From: Kutzneria sp. 744
GTDB taxonomy: Bacteria > Actinomycetota > Actinomycetes > Mycobacteriales > Pseudonocardiaceae
Assembly (NCBI RefSeq): GCF_000568255.1
Contig: NZ_KK037166.1
Location: forward strand, 3,257,305-3,307,881
Length of the DNA: 50,577 bases
Reading direction: 5' to 3'
Shown here: positions 23,999-35,633 of the stretch, piece by piece
Position numbering within the stretch: position 1 is the stretch's first letter
Layout of the letters: every line of letters starts with the position of its first letter
The notes under the pieces: model-generated
What the model was told of the DNA's origin: nothing
The model's database searches: none
The model's input: only the letters and a program-made list of their open reading frames with translations
Program-made: the position numbers and the translations under genes

Positions 23999-25093
23999 AT
24001 GCGGGTGCTCGTGTGCGGCGCCGGTGTGGCCGGGCTGACCACGGCGTGGTGGCTGGGCCGACACGGGTGGGACGTGCTGCTCGTCGACCGTGACGAACAG
24101 CCCCGCGACGCCGCGCACCTGCTGGACGTCGGCGGCGCCGGCTACGACGTGCTCGACCGCATGGGCCTGCTGCCCGCCTTGGGCTCGCTGCGCCGCAACA
24201 TCCCGGCCATCGTCTACGTCGACCAGGACGGCAGCACGCTGGCCACCGTGAGCTACCTGGCCACCGCCACCATGCTGCACGGCCGGCTGCTGACGATCAT
24301 GCGGGGCGACCTGGAGACGGCGCTGACCGCCGCGCTGCCGCCACGGGTGCAGGTCCGGCGCGGCGTCGAGATCGTCTCCGTCGAGGACAGCGACGGGCCC
24401 GTTCGGGTGACGTTGTCCGACGGCGGAGTGCTGGCCGTCGACGCGCTCATCGGCGCCGACGGACAGCACTCCGCCGTACGGCGGATGGTGTTCGGGCCGG
24501 ACCGCCTGTACGTGCGGCCGCTCGGCCAGCAGTGTTCGACGTACCTTTTCCGCGACGACGACCTCGCTCAGCACCTCGGCCCGGATCTGAAGGTGCTCAG
24601 CCTCGCCGACCGACAGGCCGGGTTCAGCCGCACCGCCGACGGCCGGATCGCCGCGTTCCTCGTGCACCGGGGCGACCGCTCGCCGGCCGATCCCGTCGCC
24701 GAGGTGCGCGCCCGCTGCACGGGCATGGGGTGGATCGTCGACCAGGCGTTGGAGCAGTGCCCGCCTTCGCTGCGCCACGTGCCGGTGTCCCAGGTCGAAC
24801 TGGCCACTTGGCATGTGGGACGCACCGTGCTGGTCGGCGACGCCGCCTCGGCGGTGTCCGCGCTGGCCGGCCACGGGGCGTCGCTGGCCCTGCTCGGCGC
24901 CTTTCGCCTGGCCGATTCCCTGGCGCGGTCCACCGATATCGGCACGGCCATGGCCTCGTACCAGCTCGGCCTGCTGCCGGCCGTACGCCAGGTGCAGCGG
25001 GCCGGGCGGCGGGCGACGGGCTGGGTCGCGCCGACGACACGCTGGCAGATCGCGATCCGGGACGCGGTGCCCGCACTGTCCGGCGGGGCCTGA
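23999..25093 (+). CDS. FAD-dependent monooxygenase (PHBH/TetX class A type)
   Basis: A 364-residue flavoprotein with the N-terminal dinucleotide fold VLVCGAGVAGLTTAWWLGRHGWDVLLVDRD, the DG-type motif ALIGADGQHSAVRRMVFG and the GD motif VLVGDAASAVSALAGHGASLALLGAF. It should hydroxylate an aromatic or polyketide-like substrate or inactivate a drug using NAD(P)H and oxygen. ATG 23999 has GGAGGG 4-9 nt upstream. The MarR gene follows by 14 bp, so regulator and enzyme form an operon with a MarR-like palindrome in the promoter, the classic layout for an inducible detoxification gene. Confidence 0.87.
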   Translation: MRVLVCGAGVAGLTTAWWLGRHGWDVLLVDRDEQPRDAAHLLDVGGAGYDVLDRMGLLPALGSLRRNIPAIVYVDQDGSTLATVSYLATATMLHGRLLTIMRGDLETALTAALPPRVQVRRGVEIVSVEDSDGPVRVTLSDGGVLAVDALIGADGQHSAVRRMVFGPDRLYVRPLGQQCSTYLFRDDDLAQHLGPDLKVLSLADRQAGFSRTADGRIAAFLVHRGDRSPADPVAEVRARCTGMGWIVDQALEQCPPSLRHVPVSQVELATWHVGRTVLVGDAASAVSALAGHGASLALLGAFRLADSLARSTDIGTAMASYQLGLLPAVRQVQRAGRRATGWVAPTTRWQIAIRDAVPALSGGA

Positions 25094-25107
25094 GGCACAC
25101 TGGTGTC

Positions 25108-25599
25108 ATGCCGCGCACACCGGGCGAACTCGCCGAGTCCACCGACGTCGATGCCGTCACCGATGCGGTGCTGACGGCATCGAGGCTGTTGGTCGCCGTG
25201 TCCGCCCGGTCCATCGCCGCCGTGGACGAGGCGATCACCCTGGCCCAGTTCCGGCTGCTGGTCATCCTGAACTCGGTCGGGGCCACCAAGCACGCCGCGC
25301 TGGCCGACCAGCTCGGCGTCAACCCGTCCACCGCCAGCCGCATGGTCGACCGCCTGGTCGCCGCCGGCATGGTCGTGCGGGAGACCAACCCGGCCTCACG
25401 CCGCGAGATCGTCATCGAGCTGACCGCCGAGGGCCGCCGGGTGGTGCGCCAGGTGACGGCGCGGCGCCGCAAGGAGATCGCCCGCATCGTCGCCCGCATG
25501 CCCGAGTCCACCCGGGTCGGCCTGGTCGACGCCCTCTCCGCCTTCGCCGAGGCCGGCGGCGAGCCCGCGGTCACCACCCCCGACGCCGCCTGGTCCTGA
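25108..25599 (+). CDS. MarR-family transcriptional regulator
   Basis: A 163-residue winged-helix protein: the recognition region is TKHAALADQLGVNPSTASRMVDRLVAAGMVVRETNPASRREIVIELTAEGRRVV, with helical dimerisation ends. It lies 14 bp after the monooxygenase and is likely its repressor, acting on the palindrome at 23954-23966. The ligand is unknown. The stop codon falls inside a 29-bp direct repeat (25595-25623). Confidence 0.9.
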   Translation: MPRTPGELAESTDVDAVTDAVLTASRLLVAVSARSIAAVDEAITLAQFRLLVILNSVGATKHAALADQLGVNPSTASRMVDRLVAAGMVVRETNPASRREIVIELTAEGRRVVRQVTARRRKEIARIVARMPESTRVGLVDALSAFAEAGGEPAVTTPDAAWS

Positions 25600-25750
25600 C
25601 CGGGCTCATGCAGGGAAGGACGCCTTTCCTGCCATTGAGTTATTCACAGGCGAAGGAGTCCCGGGCGAGAACATAGTCGGTTATATCACCCGGTAAAGCG
25701 GCTTATCTATCTGGGGCAGGCCCTGACCGGGCTCATGCAGGGAAGGACGC
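25595..25750. repeat. 29-bp direct repeat flanking an anomalous block (probable contig-end duplication)
   Basis: The same 29 bases, beginning CCTGACCGGGCTCATGCAGG, occur at 25595-25623 and 25722-25750. The first copy contains the MarR stop codon; the second is the same gene end repeated. Between them 25627-25721 is about 53% GC with no feature. Two overlapping contig ends separated by filled gap bases would give exactly this picture. Confidence 0.6.
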
Positions 25751-25790
25751 TTACCCGCGTTGAACGAGGGTAAGGCGTCCTTCCCTGCAT
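25735..25790. terminator. Long palindromic terminator element, imperfect copy
   Basis: This 56-bp near-palindrome (arms beginning ATGCAGGGAAGGACGC, loop around GTTGAAC) closely matches the perfect element at 46568-46624. The left arm has one base missing and one change. It lies between the convergent MarR and flavodoxin-like genes, so it can terminate both. A truncated third copy starts at 25608. Confidence 0.75.
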
Positions 25791-25804
25791 CACACCGAAA
25801 CCCG

Positions 25805-26506
25805 CTAGCGGTACTCCGGGTTCTGGAAGTCGAAGCGGGAGCCGGCGTCCCACTCGGAGCGCTGGTTGCCGTGGGCGGGAATGCCGCCGGCGTCCTTGAG
25901 CATCCGAGCCATGTGCATGAGGTTCCAGGTCATGAACGTGGTGTTGCGGTTGGTGAAATCGTTCTCGGGGCCGCCGGAGCCGGGGTCCAGATAGGACGGA
26001 CCGGGGCCGGCCTCGCCGATCCAGCCGGCGTCGGCCTGCGGCGGCACGGTGTAGCCGAGGTGCTGGAGGCTGTACAGCACGTTCATGGCGCAGTGCTTGA
26101 TGCCGTCCTCGTTGCCGGTGATCAGGCAGCCGCCGGCCCGGCCGTAGTAGGCGTACTGGCCGGCGTCGTTGAGCAGGTGGGAGCAGGCGTACAGGCGCTC
26201 GATGACCTTCTTCATCTCGGAGCTGTTGTCGCCCAGCCAGATCGGGCCGCAGAGCACGAGGATGTCGGCCGCCAGCACCTTCTCGTAGATCGCCGGCCAG
26301 GCGTCGGTGGCCCAGCCGTGCTCGGTCATGTCGGGCCACACCCCGACGGCGATGTCGTGGTCGATGGCCCGCAACACCTCGACGGTGACGCCGTTGCGGG
26401 CCATGATGCCGCTGCTGACGTCGATCAGCCCGTCGGTGTTGCTGAGCTCTGGGGACCGCTTGAGCGTGCAGTTGACGAACAGCGCGCGAAGGTCGTCGAA
26501 GGCCAT
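25805..26506 (-). CDS. Flavodoxin-like NAD(P)H-dependent oxidoreductase
   Basis: This 233-residue protein belongs to the NADPH-dependent FMN reductase/flavodoxin fold. It opens with RALFVNCTLKRSPELSNTDGL (FMN phosphate loop) and has ADILVLCGPIWLGDNSSEMKKVIERLY and GGCLITGNEDGIKHCAMNVLYSLQHLG, typical of this family. It would reduce quinones or FMN. It is the last gene on the minus strand after the ABC exporter genes (59-bp gap) and could be part of that unit or separate. Confidence 0.82.
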   Translation of the reverse strand: MAFDDLRALFVNCTLKRSPELSNTDGLIDVSSGIMARNGVTVEVLRAIDHDIAVGVWPDMTEHGWATDAWPAIYEKVLAADILVLCGPIWLGDNSSEMKKVIERLYACSHLLNDAGQYAYYGRAGGCLITGNEDGIKHCAMNVLYSLQHLGYTVPPQADAGWIGEAGPGPSYLDPGSGGPENDFTNRNTTFMTWNLMHMARMLKDAGGIPAHGNQRSEWDAGSRFDFQNPEYR

Positions 26507-26565
26507 GCCGACAGTCCAGCACGGGAACCCGGGATCCCGCACGGTCCGGTAATAACCCCCTAATG

Positions 26566-27774
26566 TCACGGCGCGGCGAGCGCCTGGGTGGGTGTGAGCC
26601 GGGCGGCCCGGACCGACGGGTAGATGCCGGCCAGCACCCCGATGAGCACGGCCCCGGCCAGCCCGCCGCCGAGCGCGGCGAAGGGAATGATCACCGGCCA
26701 GCCCTGGTATCCGGTGTACGCCAACGTGGCGACCACGCCGATCACCGTGCCGGCCAGCCCGCCGAGTCCGGACAACACGGCGGCCTCGGTGAGGAACTGC
26801 CCACGGATCTGGCCACGGGTGGCGCCGAGCGCCCGGCGCAGGCCGATCTCCCGCCGCCGCTCCAGCACGGAGATCACCATGGTGTTGGCCACGCCGACGC
26901 CGCCGACCAACAGGGCGACACCGGCCAAACCCAGGAACAGACCGGAGAAGGTGGTCTTCGTGTCCTGCTTGGCCGCCAATGCGTCGGACGGCCGCGACAC
27001 CTGGACCAGACCGGGAGTCTGCGGGTACAGGGTGGGCGCGAGCACGGCCCGCACGTCCTGGATGGCATCCTCGTCGGCCTTCACGTAGACCACGGTCGGA
27101 TGGCCGTCGAAGCCCAGAACCTGTTTCGCCGCACCCCATCCCACCAGCACGGCCCGTTCGAGGTCGGGATTGAGCGGCATGGGGTCGAGGATGCCGATCA
27201 CCGTGAACCACTGTGTCCCGATGAACACCTGCGGCGGCTGCTGGTTGGGCACCAGGTCGGTGAAGCCGAGTCGGGACGCGGCAACGGATCCCAGCACGAC
27301 GGTCGGGAAGTTGGAAGAGGCGTCGTCGAGGAACTTGCCGGCGTGCAGGGAACCGTGGACCGCTCCCAGAAGATCGGTGCTGCTGGCCAACACCGACAGC
27401 CCCGAGTCGGCGTTGGGGTCGATACGGTCGTTGCGGTGCACGGTCTTGTGGGCGTTGGCCACCTGCGCGGCGGCGGTGACGGGGCCGATCCGCTTGACCA
27501 TGCCCATCGCGTCCTCGGGCAGCAGCACGGGATCGCCCTGCGTCTGCTGGGGCTCGGCCCGCAATACGTTGGTGCCCAAGGCGGTCAGCTGATCGAGCAG
27601 GGACTGCTGACTGGAGGCCGGGATGCTGGTGACGATCACCATGGTCGCGATGCCGATGGAGATTCCCAGCGCCGACAGGACGGTTCGCATCTTGCGGCTG
27701 CCGACGCCCAGCAGCCCGAGCCGCAGCACATCGCCGAAGGACAGGCGAACCGGCTGGGTGTTGAGAACGGTCAC
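26566..27774 (-). CDS. ABC transporter permease (MacB/FtsX type)
   Basis: The 402-residue protein has an N-terminal transmembrane helix ([16 protein letters not shown]), a large extracytoplasmic domain (about 55-270) and three C-terminal helices with the FtsX motif around [38 protein letters not shown], ending [16 protein letters not shown]. This is the MacB fold without a fused ATPase. The GTG start overlaps the ATPase gene stop (GTGA). With the ATPase and adaptor it should form an exporter or mechanotransmission system for peptides, lipids or antibiotics. Confidence 0.9.
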   Translation of the reverse strand: MTVLNTQPVRLSFGDVLRLGLLGVGSRKMRTVLSALGISIGIATMVIVTSIPASSQQSLLDQLTALGTNVLRAEPQQTQGDPVLLPEDAMGMVKRIGPVTAAAQVANAHKTVHRNDRIDPNADSGLSVLASSTDLLGAVHGSLHAGKFLDDASSNFPTVVLGSVAASRLGFTDLVPNQQPPQVFIGTQWFTVIGILDPMPLNPDLERAVLVGWGAAKQVLGFDGHPTVVYVKADEDAIQDVRAVLAPTLYPQTPGLVQVSRPSDALAAKQDTKTTFSGLFLGLAGVALLVGGVGVANTMVISVLERRREIGLRRALGATRGQIRGQFLTEAAVLSGLGGLAGTVIGVVATLAYTGYQGWPVIIPFAALGGGLAGAVLIGVLAGIYPSVRAARLTPTQALAAP

Positions 27775-28463
27775 GTCAGCTTCCCACTGTAGGAGAGGGT
27801 GTTGTCGGCCACCAGCCGCCCGTCCCGCATCTCGATCCGCCGGGGCAGGCCGGCCGCGATGTCACGGTCGTGCGTGATCACCGCGATCGTGGTGCCGTCG
27901 TTGTTCAAGCGCCGCAACAACTCCAGCACAGCCTGCCCGTTGGCGGTGTCCAGGGCGCCGGTCGGCTCATCAGCCAGCACCAGCGCGGGATTGTTGACCA
28001 CGGCACGAGCGATGGCCACCCGCTGGCGTTCACCACCGGACAGCTGCTGCGGCTGGTGGTCGACACGGTGCGACAACCCGACCCGGTCCAACGCCTCCAG
28101 GGCGAGGGCCCGCCGCTGCCGCCGGGGAACGCCGGCATACAACAGGCCGGTGGCGACGTTCTGCGCGGCGGTCAGGCCGTCGGTGAGATGGAACTGCTGG
28201 AACACAAAGCCCAACCACCGGCCCCGCAGGGCGGACAGCCGCCGGTCGGACAGCGTCGTCACGTCCAGGCCGCCGAGGAACACCGAGCCTTCGGACGGGA
28301 GGTCGAGGGTGCCGATGATGTTGAGCATGGTCGATTTGCCCGAGCCCGAAGGTCCCACGATGGCAACGAGTTCGCCGGTCTCGATCTCCAGCGACACCGA
28401 GTCCAGCGCGGTCACACCGGGGTAGCGCTTGCTGACGCCCCGCAGCTCCAGCACCGGAGTCAC
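27771..28463 (-). CDS. ABC transporter ATP-binding protein (MacB/LolD type)
   Basis: The 230-residue ATPase has Walker [10 protein letters not shown], the Q-loop FVFQQFHL, signature [19 protein letters not shown], Walker [13 protein letters not shown] and switch His in VITHDRD. All catalytic elements are intact. Start and stop both overlap neighbouring genes by 4 bp, so adaptor, ATPase and permease are made together from one transcript. Confidence 0.93.
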   Translation of the reverse strand: MTPVLELRGVSKRYPGVTALDSVSLEIETGELVAIVGPSGSGKSTMLNIIGTLDLPSEGSVFLGGLDVTTLSDRRLSALRGRWLGFVFQQFHLTDGLTAAQNVATGLLYAGVPRRQRRALALEALDRVGLSHRVDHQPQQLSGGERQRVAIARAVVNNPALVLADEPTGALDTANGQAVLELLRRLNNDGTTIAVITHDRDIAAGLPRRIEMRDGRLVADNTLSYSGKLT

Positions 28464-29527
28464 GACGTGGTCACCACTTTCAGCCCCTCGCTCAGGCCGG
28501 CGCCGCTGATCTCCACCATGCCCTGCGCGAACATCCCGGTCTGCACGGCGTGGTACTTGCCGTCACCGGTCTGCACGGCGTAGCCGCCCTCTCGCAGCGC
28601 CACGAGCGCCCCGACCGGAACGGCCAACACTCCCTTGTGGACCTCCGTCGCCACCTGAACCTGTACGGAGGCCGCGTCCAGGTCGGCCACAGTGGACGGA
28701 TCGTCCGGCGTGATCGTCACGGTCAGCTTCGGCGGCCCGGACGTCTGATCCTTGCCGCCACCGTCCACGGTGGTGCCGACGGCCGTCACCTTGGCCGACA
28801 CGGGCTTGGTGTCCGGACGGATGATCGTCACCGCCGCGCCGTTCTTGATCTGCCCGACCTCGGTGGCCTCCACCGGCATGGTGACGACCTTCTGCGTCGA
28901 CGTGACCGACAACAGATCACCGGCCACCGGATCCCCCAGTTGCGCGGTCACGGCGTTCACCCGCATTGGGCCCTTCAACACCACGACCTGCCCAACATCG
29001 AGCGTCCCGGTGTCGTCAAGACCGACGCTCTTCTCCCACTTCTTCAAGGCAGCCGCGATAGCCGGCGTGAAAGACGGATCCTTGGCCGGCACCGAACCGA
29101 CGCCGTAGCCCAGGGCCTTGAGGTTCGCCGCCACCACGGCGACATCGGCGCCCTTCAACGTCGGACCGTCGAGCTTGCGGAACAACGGCGTGTCACCGAA
29201 GAACACCGGCACCGGCTTGTCGTTGACCCAGTACAACGCCTTGCCCTGCCCCACGATGTCGCCGACCGCAGGCAACTTGGTCACCAGCCCCGTCCCCGCG
29301 CCCTTGACGGTCATCGGCGCCCCGTAGCCGAGCGTGCCGCCGAACGACTGCCCGTTGGACAGGTCCATCCGCTTCACCGCGACGGTCTGGGCCGACGGCG
29401 GCGCGGCCGTGGTCGTGGCCGACGAGCCGTGCCGGGCATCGATCACAGCCACGCCCAGCACCGTGCCGACCACCACGGCCAGCACGGCGATCCCGATCAC
29501 CGCCCGCCGGCGGGTGTCCGCAGTCAT
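28460..29527 (-). CDS. HlyD/MacA-like membrane fusion protein with peptidoglycan-binding-like segment
   Basis: The 355-residue protein has one N-terminal transmembrane anchor ([21 protein letters not shown]). The body has lipoyl/barrel-like halves ([22 protein letters not shown] and [20 protein letters not shown]) around a PG-binding_1-like stretch ([40 protein letters not shown]), an arrangement common in Gram-positive efflux adaptors. It acts on the outer face of the membrane with the MacB-like pair encoded downstream. It is the first gene of the exporter operon, divergent from the response regulator across 78 bp. Confidence 0.87.
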   Translation of the reverse strand: MTADTRRRAVIGIAVLAVVVGTVLGVAVIDARHGSSATTTAAPPSAQTVAVKRMDLSNGQSFGGTLGYGAPMTVKGAGTGLVTKLPAVGDIVGQGKALYWVNDKPVPVFFGDTPLFRKLDGPTLKGADVAVVAANLKALGYGVGSVPAKDPSFTPAIAAALKKWEKSVGLDDTGTLDVGQVVVLKGPMRVNAVTAQLGDPVAGDLLSVTSTQKVVTMPVEATEVGQIKNGAAVTIIRPDTKPVSAKVTAVGTTVDGGGKDQTSGPPKLTVTITPDDPSTVADLDAASVQVQVATEVHKGVLAVPVGALVALREGGYAVQTGDGKYHAVQTGMFAQGMVEISGAGLSEGLKVVTTS

Positions 29528-29605
29528 GCCGTCACCATCACGGACGGTTATGAGGAACTTGTCAGGATCCGGTGGCCCGCGCGTGGCCGACCTATCATCG
29601 GTGCC

Positions 29606-30298
29606 ATGTGCGCCCACATCGTGCTGGCCGAGGACGACGAGAAGCAGGCGGAGCTGGTCCGCCGCTATCTCGAGCGTGAGCGGCACACGGTTGTCGTGGT
29701 CGGCGACGGCCGGGCGGCCATCGACACGGTCCGGGCCAACCGGCCGGACCTGCTGGTGCTCGACGTGATGATGCCCAAAGTGGACGGTCTGGACGTGATC
29801 CGGGTGCTGCGGGCCGAATGCGACGTGCTGGTGCTGATGCTGACCGCCCGCTCGACCGAGGACGATCTGCTGCTGGGCCTGGACCTGGGCGCCGACGACT
29901 ACATGACCAAGCCGTTCAGCCCCCGCGAGCTCGTCGCCCGCGTGCGGACCCTGCTCCGGCGGGTCCAGCGCACGCCGGAGCCGGACGACCTGCTGCGCGT
30001 CGGCACGCTCACCGTCGATCCCGGACGGCACGTGGTGACCAGCGACGGCCACCGCATCGAGTGCACGCCCGGTGAGTTCCGGCTGCTGGAAACCCTGGCC
30101 GGGCAACCGGATCGGGTGTTCACCCGGCAGCAGCTGCTGGCCCGGCTGCACGGCTTCGACCGCTACATCACCGATCGCACCATCGACGTGCACGTGATGA
30201 ACCTGCGCAAGAAGATCGAGCCCGATCCGCGCCGCCCGGTCCGCCTCGTCACGGTGTACGGCGTCGGCTACAAGCTCACCGGCGAGGAGAGGCCCTAG
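29606..30298 (+). CDS. OmpR-family response regulator
   Basis: A 230-residue protein. The receiver domain has acidic residues in LAEDDE, the phospho-acceptor Asp53 in LLVLDVMMPK and Lys102 in DDYMTKPFSP. The C-terminal winged helix (RIECTPGEFRLLETLAGQPDRVFTRQQLLARL through TIDVHVMNLRKKIE and VYGVGYKL) is complete. Its stop overlaps the start of the kinase gene by one base. Divergent placement implies that it controls the adaptor-ATPase-permease operon. Confidence 0.93.
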   Translation: MCAHIVLAEDDEKQAELVRRYLERERHTVVVVGDGRAAIDTVRANRPDLLVLDVMMPKVDGLDVIRVLRAECDVLVLMLTARSTEDDLLLGLDLGADDYMTKPFSPRELVARVRTLLRRVQRTPEPDDLLRVGTLTVDPGRHVVTSDGHRIECTPGEFRLLETLAGQPDRVFTRQQLLARLHGFDRYITDRTIDVHVMNLRKKIEPDPRRPVRLVTVYGVGYKLTGEERP

Positions 30299-32025
30299 TG
30301 CTCGCCCGACTTCTGGCAGTGTCCATTGTGGTCGCTGCCTGCTCCATCGCGGCCACGGCCTGGCTGGCCATCCAGACCACCAGCGTGGCCATCCAGCAGG
30401 AGCAGGGCCAGGCCATCAGCTCCGGCAACCGCATCTACGAGGACCTCGTCGCCTACGCGGCCCGGCACCCGAGCTGGGACGGCGTCCGCACGGAGGTGTC
30501 GGTGCTGGCGCAGGAGACCGGCCGCCGGATCGTGCTCACCGACCAGAATCGCCGGATCATCGTCGACTCCGAGCCCGGCGGCCATCCCCTGCCCGTCAGC
30601 GCGTCGGCCGGCGTCGACGCCCTTTCGGTCGACCAGAGCTTCGCGCCGGACCGGATCTCCCCGTCGGCGATCGGGCCGTACGCGCTGAGCCAGGACGACA
30701 TCGCGTTCCTGAGCGGGCTGGCGCAGCGGGCGCTGGACTGCGTGCGGAACCGGGGCGCCGTCGGCACGATCACCGAGCTGCCCAGCGGCCGCCCGCGGAT
30801 CCAGAGCCCCGACGCGGCCAACTGCGCGAAGACCCTCAACCAGCCCGTGAAGTCCGAGCAGGCCGCCCTGGAGCAGCTGGACGGCCTGGTCAACGAGTGC
30901 CTGTCCCGCCAGCACCTGCCCCCGGTCGCGGTGGACCTGGACTTCTCGTGGCAGGTCCAGGCCGCGCAGGCCGCCCCGAGCGGGGTCGCGCCCGAGCGCG
31001 ACGACCAGCGGGTCCAGGACTGCGTCACCACCGGCCGGCACGAGCAGCTGACCCCGTTCGTCGCGCCGGCCGCCCTGTTGTTCGTGACCAGCCCCGGCGG
31101 CTCGGTCACGCCCAGCACCTTCGACCTGTCCGCCGGCAACAAGGTCCGCATCGGTCTGGCGGCCGGCGGCGTCCTGGCTGTCACGATCCTGATCACCGTG
31201 CTGGCCGGCCGCCGCTTCACCCGGCCGCTGCGGGCCCTGACCGCCGCCGCCCAGCGCATGCGTGACGGCGACGTCAGCGCGTCGGTCCGGATCAGGCGGC
31301 GGGACGAGATCGGCCGCCTGGCCGGGGCCTTCAACGACATGGCGGCCAGCCGCGCCCAGGTCGAGCGCCTGCGCACCGACCTGATCAGCGACATCGCCCA
31401 CGAGCTGCGCACCCCGCTGAGCAACATCCGGGGCTGGCTGGAGGCGACCCAGGACGGCGTCAGCGAGCCCGACGAGGCCCTGATCGCGTCCCTGTTGGAG
31501 GAAGCCGTGCTGCTCCAACACATCATCGACGACCTCCAGGACCTGGCTCAGGCCGACGCCGGCACGCTGCGCCTGCACCGCGAGCCGGTGTCGCTGACCG
31601 AGCTGACCGCCCAGGTCTGCGCCGCCCACCGCGCCCGCGCCGACGCCGCCGGCATCGAGCTGCGGGGCGACGGCGACGGCGAGATCAGCGCCGATCCGGT
31701 CCGGCTGCGGCAGGTCGTGGACAACCTGGTGACCAACGCGATCCGGCACACCGGGCCGGGCGGGGTGGTCCGGATCGAGGCCCGCCGCGAAAGCAAGCAC
31801 GCCTTCGTAGCCGTCAGCGACACCGGATCCGGAATCGCTGGCGAGGATCTCCCCCACGTGTTCGACCGCTTCTGGCGGGCCGAGAAGTCCCGCAGCCGCC
31901 AGACCGGCGGCAGCGGGCTCGGGCTGTCCATCGTCAAGAAGCTGGTCGAGGCCCACGGCGGCACGGTCGGCGTGGACAGCGTCCTGGGCGAGGGCTCTCG
32001 GTTCTGGGTCAGGGTGCCGGGATAA
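30298..32025 (+). CDS. Sensor histidine kinase with four-cysteine extracytoplasmic domain
   Basis: A 575-residue kinase. TM1 spans about 6-27 and TM2 about 284-304, leaving a large outer domain of about 255 residues with four cysteines (148, 176, 201, 242) able to form two disulfides. A HAMP region follows (RRFTRPLRALTAAAQRM), then the dimerisation helix with His368 in SDIAHELRTPLSNIRGW, the N-box VDNLVTNAIRHTG, and G boxes VSDTGSGIAGEDL and GGSGLGLSIVKKLVEAHGG. It should detect an envelope signal, plausibly the compound exported by the neighbouring ABC system, and phosphorylate the regulator upstream. Confidence 0.92.
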   Translation: MLARLLAVSIVVAACSIAATAWLAIQTTSVAIQQEQGQAISSGNRIYEDLVAYAARHPSWDGVRTEVSVLAQETGRRIVLTDQNRRIIVDSEPGGHPLPVSASAGVDALSVDQSFAPDRISPSAIGPYALSQDDIAFLSGLAQRALDCVRNRGAVGTITELPSGRPRIQSPDAANCAKTLNQPVKSEQAALEQLDGLVNECLSRQHLPPVAVDLDFSWQVQAAQAAPSGVAPERDDQRVQDCVTTGRHEQLTPFVAPAALLFVTSPGGSVTPSTFDLSAGNKVRIGLAAGGVLAVTILITVLAGRRFTRPLRALTAAAQRMRDGDVSASVRIRRRDEIGRLAGAFNDMAASRAQVERLRTDLISDIAHELRTPLSNIRGWLEATQDGVSEPDEALIASLLEEAVLLQHIIDDLQDLAQADAGTLRLHREPVSLTELTAQVCAAHRARADAAGIELRGDGDGEISADPVRLRQVVDNLVTNAIRHTGPGGVVRIEARRESKHAFVAVSDTGSGIAGEDLPHVFDRFWRAEKSRSRQTGGSGLGLSIVKKLVEAHGGTVGVDSVLGEGSRFWVRVPG

Positions 32026-32239
32026 CGACGGGGCGACCACGCTGACGACGGCCAGTTCCTGTCATACCCGGCTCGTAGAATCAACCCGGCACTGTCAGCG
32101 CATTCCCGCAGGTCCAGGCCTCGCTGACCGGGCCGCGCACCGCTCACCACGATCCTCGTCCGCCGCGGTCAGCGCGCGATCAGTCAACGGTCAGCGCCGG
32201 ACGCGACGGTATGACCACACACCGAACGAGGAGGCAGAA
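32026..32239. other. Intergenic region before the second FAD monooxygenase
   Basis: No gene is seen. GGTCAGCGC occurs twice (about 32166-32200) close to the start of the monooxygenase, a possible regulator half-site pair. The ribosome site GAGGAGG lies immediately before ATG 32240. Confidence 0.4.
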
Positions 32240-33411
32240 ATGACGAAGATCCTGGTTTCCGGAGCGAGCATCGCCGGCCCGACCACCGCCTACTGGCTGC
32301 ACCGCCACGGCTTCGAGGTCACCGTGGTCGAGCAGGCCCCGACCCTGCGGGCCGGCGGCTCGGCCGTCGACTTCCGCGGCGAGCAGCTGGAGATCCTGCG
32401 CAAGATGGGCGTGCTGCCGCAGATCGAGGCTCTCAGCACCCAGATGGGAGACGTGACCATCGTCGATCGCGACGGCCGCTTCGAGGCCAAGGTGCCGGCC
32501 GCGGTGATGAGCGGCGAGGTCGAGATCCCCCGGGGCGACCTGAGCCGGGTGTTGTACGAACACACCAAGGACAAGGTGGAGTACGTCTTCGGCGACAAGA
32601 TCACCTCGTTGACCGAGCACGCCGGCGGCGTCGACGTCACCTTCCAGAAGGGCGCCCCGCGCACGTTCGACCTGGTCGTCGGCGCGGACGGCTCGCACTC
32701 CGGCGTGCGGTCGCTGGCCTTCGGCCCCGAGCAGGACTTCGCCACCGACCTCGGCTACTACGTCGCCTACTTCACCGTGCCCAACCACCTGGGCCTCGAC
32801 CACGACGGCCAGATGTACTCCGAGCCCAACCTCGGCGTCATGGTCACCAGCCACCTCGACCAGGACACCATGGGCGTGGCCATGTACTTCGCCTCCGAGC
32901 CGCTGACCTACGACCGGCACGACGTCGAGCAGCAGAAGCGCATCCTGATCGACAGGTTCCGGGACGCCGGCTGGGAGGTCCCGACCATCCTCGACGGGCT
33001 GGCCAGGACCGACACGCTGTTCTTCGACTCGCTCACCCAGATCCGGCTTGACAAGTGGTCCAAGGGCCGTGTCGTGCTCGTCGGCGACGCGGCGTGGGCC
33101 GGCGGCCCGGGCAGCGGCGGCACCGGCCTCGGCATGATCGGCGGCTACGTGCTGGCCGGCGAGCTGGCCACGAAGTCCAGCTACAGCGCGGCTTTCGAGG
33201 CGTTCGAGGAGGTCATCCGGCCGACCGCGAAGATGGGCCAGAACCAGGCCAAGCAGTCCGGCGGCTTCTTCGCGCCGGGCAGCGACCGCAGCATCCGCAA
33301 CCGCAAGTACGTCTACCGCGTGCTCAACACCAAGCCCATGACCGGTCTGCTGACCTGGCTGGTCAACCGCTCCGCCGACTCGCTCCAGCTGCCGGACTAC
33401 ACTCGGGCGGC

Positions 33412-33415
<4 letters not shown>
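32240..33415 (+). CDS. FAD-dependent monooxygenase (PHBH-like, drug-modifying type)
   Basis: A 391-residue class A flavoprotein: dinucleotide fold [32 protein letters not shown] motif [18 protein letters not shown], and GD motif [32 protein letters not shown]. The close match to the TetX/rifampicin-monooxygenase-like group suggests oxidation of an aromatic drug or metabolite, but the substrate is not determined. GAGGAGG precedes the ATG. The stop overlaps the GTG start of recQ, so the two genes are translated together, an unexpected pairing for a DNA helicase. Confidence 0.88.
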
Positions 33416-35229
<1,814 letters not shown>

Positions 35230-35633
35230 CGGCTGCGAACGATGGCTGTCAACCAGAACAAGCCACCTTTCCCTTTACCCATGTTGATCTTTGCCCGAAC
35301 ACCGCCGAAGGAGTGAACCGGCGGAGCGGTGGAGTGCAGTTCTTGCCGGAATGCGATAGCGCGACCCAACCCGGAGCGACCGTTCGGCGCAAGGTGCTGT
35401 ACGTTCATCGCAGTAGCCAGCGAATGCCCTGATGGGCGTCCGGAGGCCCATTGGGCGGCGTTCGCGGATCTGCTAAGTTTCTCGGCCGCGGGAAGATCAA
35501 CAGCAAGCGTGCGATCGTCCCGCGCCCGCGAGTCGAAGGCTTATGCACCAGGTAGGAACAGCTGTCGTAGAACCGGACCAGTCGAAGCCGACAGAGACCA
35601 CCTGCACGTCCACGGGGTCGGTCATGGAGCGCC
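35230..35633. other. 404-bp intergenic region upstream of the conservon
   Basis: No coding region is convincing. GC is lower than in the genes. A short TGGGC/GCCCA hairpin lies near 35432-35449. GGAG sits 5 bp before the conservon GTG start. It presumably holds the conservon promoter, which I cannot place. Confidence 0.4.
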
